Position numbers and translations under genes: made by a program
Notes under the pieces: generated by a model
Databases searched by the model: none
Seen by the model: the letters and a program-made list of their open reading frames with translations, nothing else
Told to the model about the DNA's origin: nothing
Shown here: positions 56,755-57,003 of the stretch, one piece after another
Layout of the letters: every line of letters starts with the position of its first letter
Position numbering within the stretch: position 1 is the stretch's first letter
Assembly: GCA_024401855.1 (NCBI GenBank)
Contig: JAKSKH010000013.1
Span: forward strand, 1 to 57,003
Length of the DNA: 57,003 nucleotides
Origin: Bacteroidales bacterium
Lineage (GTDB): Bacteria; Bacteroidota; Bacteroidia; Bacteroidales; UBA932
Reading direction: 5' to 3'

Positions 56755-57003
56755 CTATTTCTCGAAAAGACGCAGGAGCCTCAGTTTCCATTCTTTTCCA
56801 TAGGGGTGTTCGCGAAGCGGAAGGTTGAAACGCGTGCACCCCTTCAAAACAGTTGAAGGATGGGTGAACTCCCTGAAGCCCCACACCCCGTGATAGGCTC
56901 CCATACCGGAATGGCCTGTTCCGCCGAACGGGACGCCCCTTACCATAAGATGAATGCACACCTCATTGATGCAACCTCCTCCATACTGATGCGACCGCAT
57001 CAC
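56755..57003 (-). CDS. Aldehyde dehydrogenase, C-terminal fragment (cut by window edge)
   Basis: Only the last 82 residues are in the window. They match the C-terminus of the NAD(P)-dependent aldehyde dehydrogenase family: SHQYGGGCINEVCIHLM, VPFGGTGHSGMGAYHG and GFREFTHPSTVLKG, the usual end where the enzyme forms the substrate-tunnel rim. The stop is near 56755; the start lies beyond 57003. Its end is convergent with the unknown lipoprotein gene. Substrate cannot be judged. Confidence 0.88.
   Translation of the reverse strand: MMRSHQYGGGCINEVCIHLMVRGVPFGGTGHSGMGAYHGVWGFREFTHPSTVLKGCTRFNLPLREHPYGKEWKLRLLRLFEK

Overview
This 57-kb window is a chromosomal segment from a member of the Bacteroidota, most likely the order Bacteroidales. 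Several things point there. Nearly every unpaired or divergent gene carries the Bacteroidota sigma -7 box TAnnTTTG. The proteins include a long SecA (1090 residues), a type B ribosomal protein L31, a DPP III of the HECLGH type, a TonB-dependent receptor paired with a metal-binding domain protein, a Bacteroides-type xylose isomerase and many SPII lipoproteins. Genus cannot be fixed from the sequence alone. No transposase, integrase, phage gene or CRISPR array was seen, and the genes are tightly packed with many 1-29 nt overlaps. It reads as a core chromosomal region with accessory sugar-use genes.

Layout. 1-1494: tRNA-Phe and exonuclease VII (xseB, xseA). 1556-3025: a divergent PriA-like gene that has lost its Walker A motif and zinc cysteines. 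3058-7974: an operon of four exported proteins (CsgG-like, small lipoprotein, DUF4810, DUF799) followed by a GH78 alpha-L-rhamnosidase. 7981-10331: a palindrome, dipeptidyl peptidase III, tRNA-Ala and tRNA-Glu. 10332-13521: phosphoglucosamine mutase-like gene, a DUF486 membrane protein, a NamZ-like protein and rpmE2. 13615-17078: small membrane protein, S9 peptidase and kbl. 17070-24364: a leftward operon gyrB, pgpH-like, trigger factor, threonine dehydrogenase, M20 peptidase. 24420-28936: a beta-barrel and a 990-residue TPR protein. 29009-30296: ftsE and nth. 30274-37493: a leftward operon of a sensor-like membrane protein, TrkH, a Dda-like helicase, an S9 peptidase and a phosphohexomutase. 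37551-38867: a ROK regulator and a striking nested inverted-repeat element. 38890-42952: glnS, an HMA domain protein and its TonB receptor. 43005-47664: yicC, bactofilin and secA. 47741-56744: GH2 beta-galactosidase, xylose-type symporter, a methyltransferase, tRNA-Gly, xylB, xylA and an unknown lipoprotein. 56755-57003: the end of an aldehyde dehydrogenase gene.

How the genes fit together. The metabolic theme is a gut-type or environmental heterotroph using plant sugars (rhamnose and xylose, beta-galactosides) and peptides (DPP III, two DPP IV-like S9 enzymes, an M20 peptidase), with threonine catabolism through tdh and kbl. Housekeeping genes (gyrB, secA, tig, nth, glnS, xseAB) are interleaved. 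No gene cluster here is an obvious new defence or mobile system. The best leads are the helicase-dead PriA-like protein, the structured element at 38762-38867, the CsgG/DUF4810/DUF799 lipoprotein operon, the TrkH-linked HAMP-like protein and the NamZ-like protein lacking the family's usual motifs.
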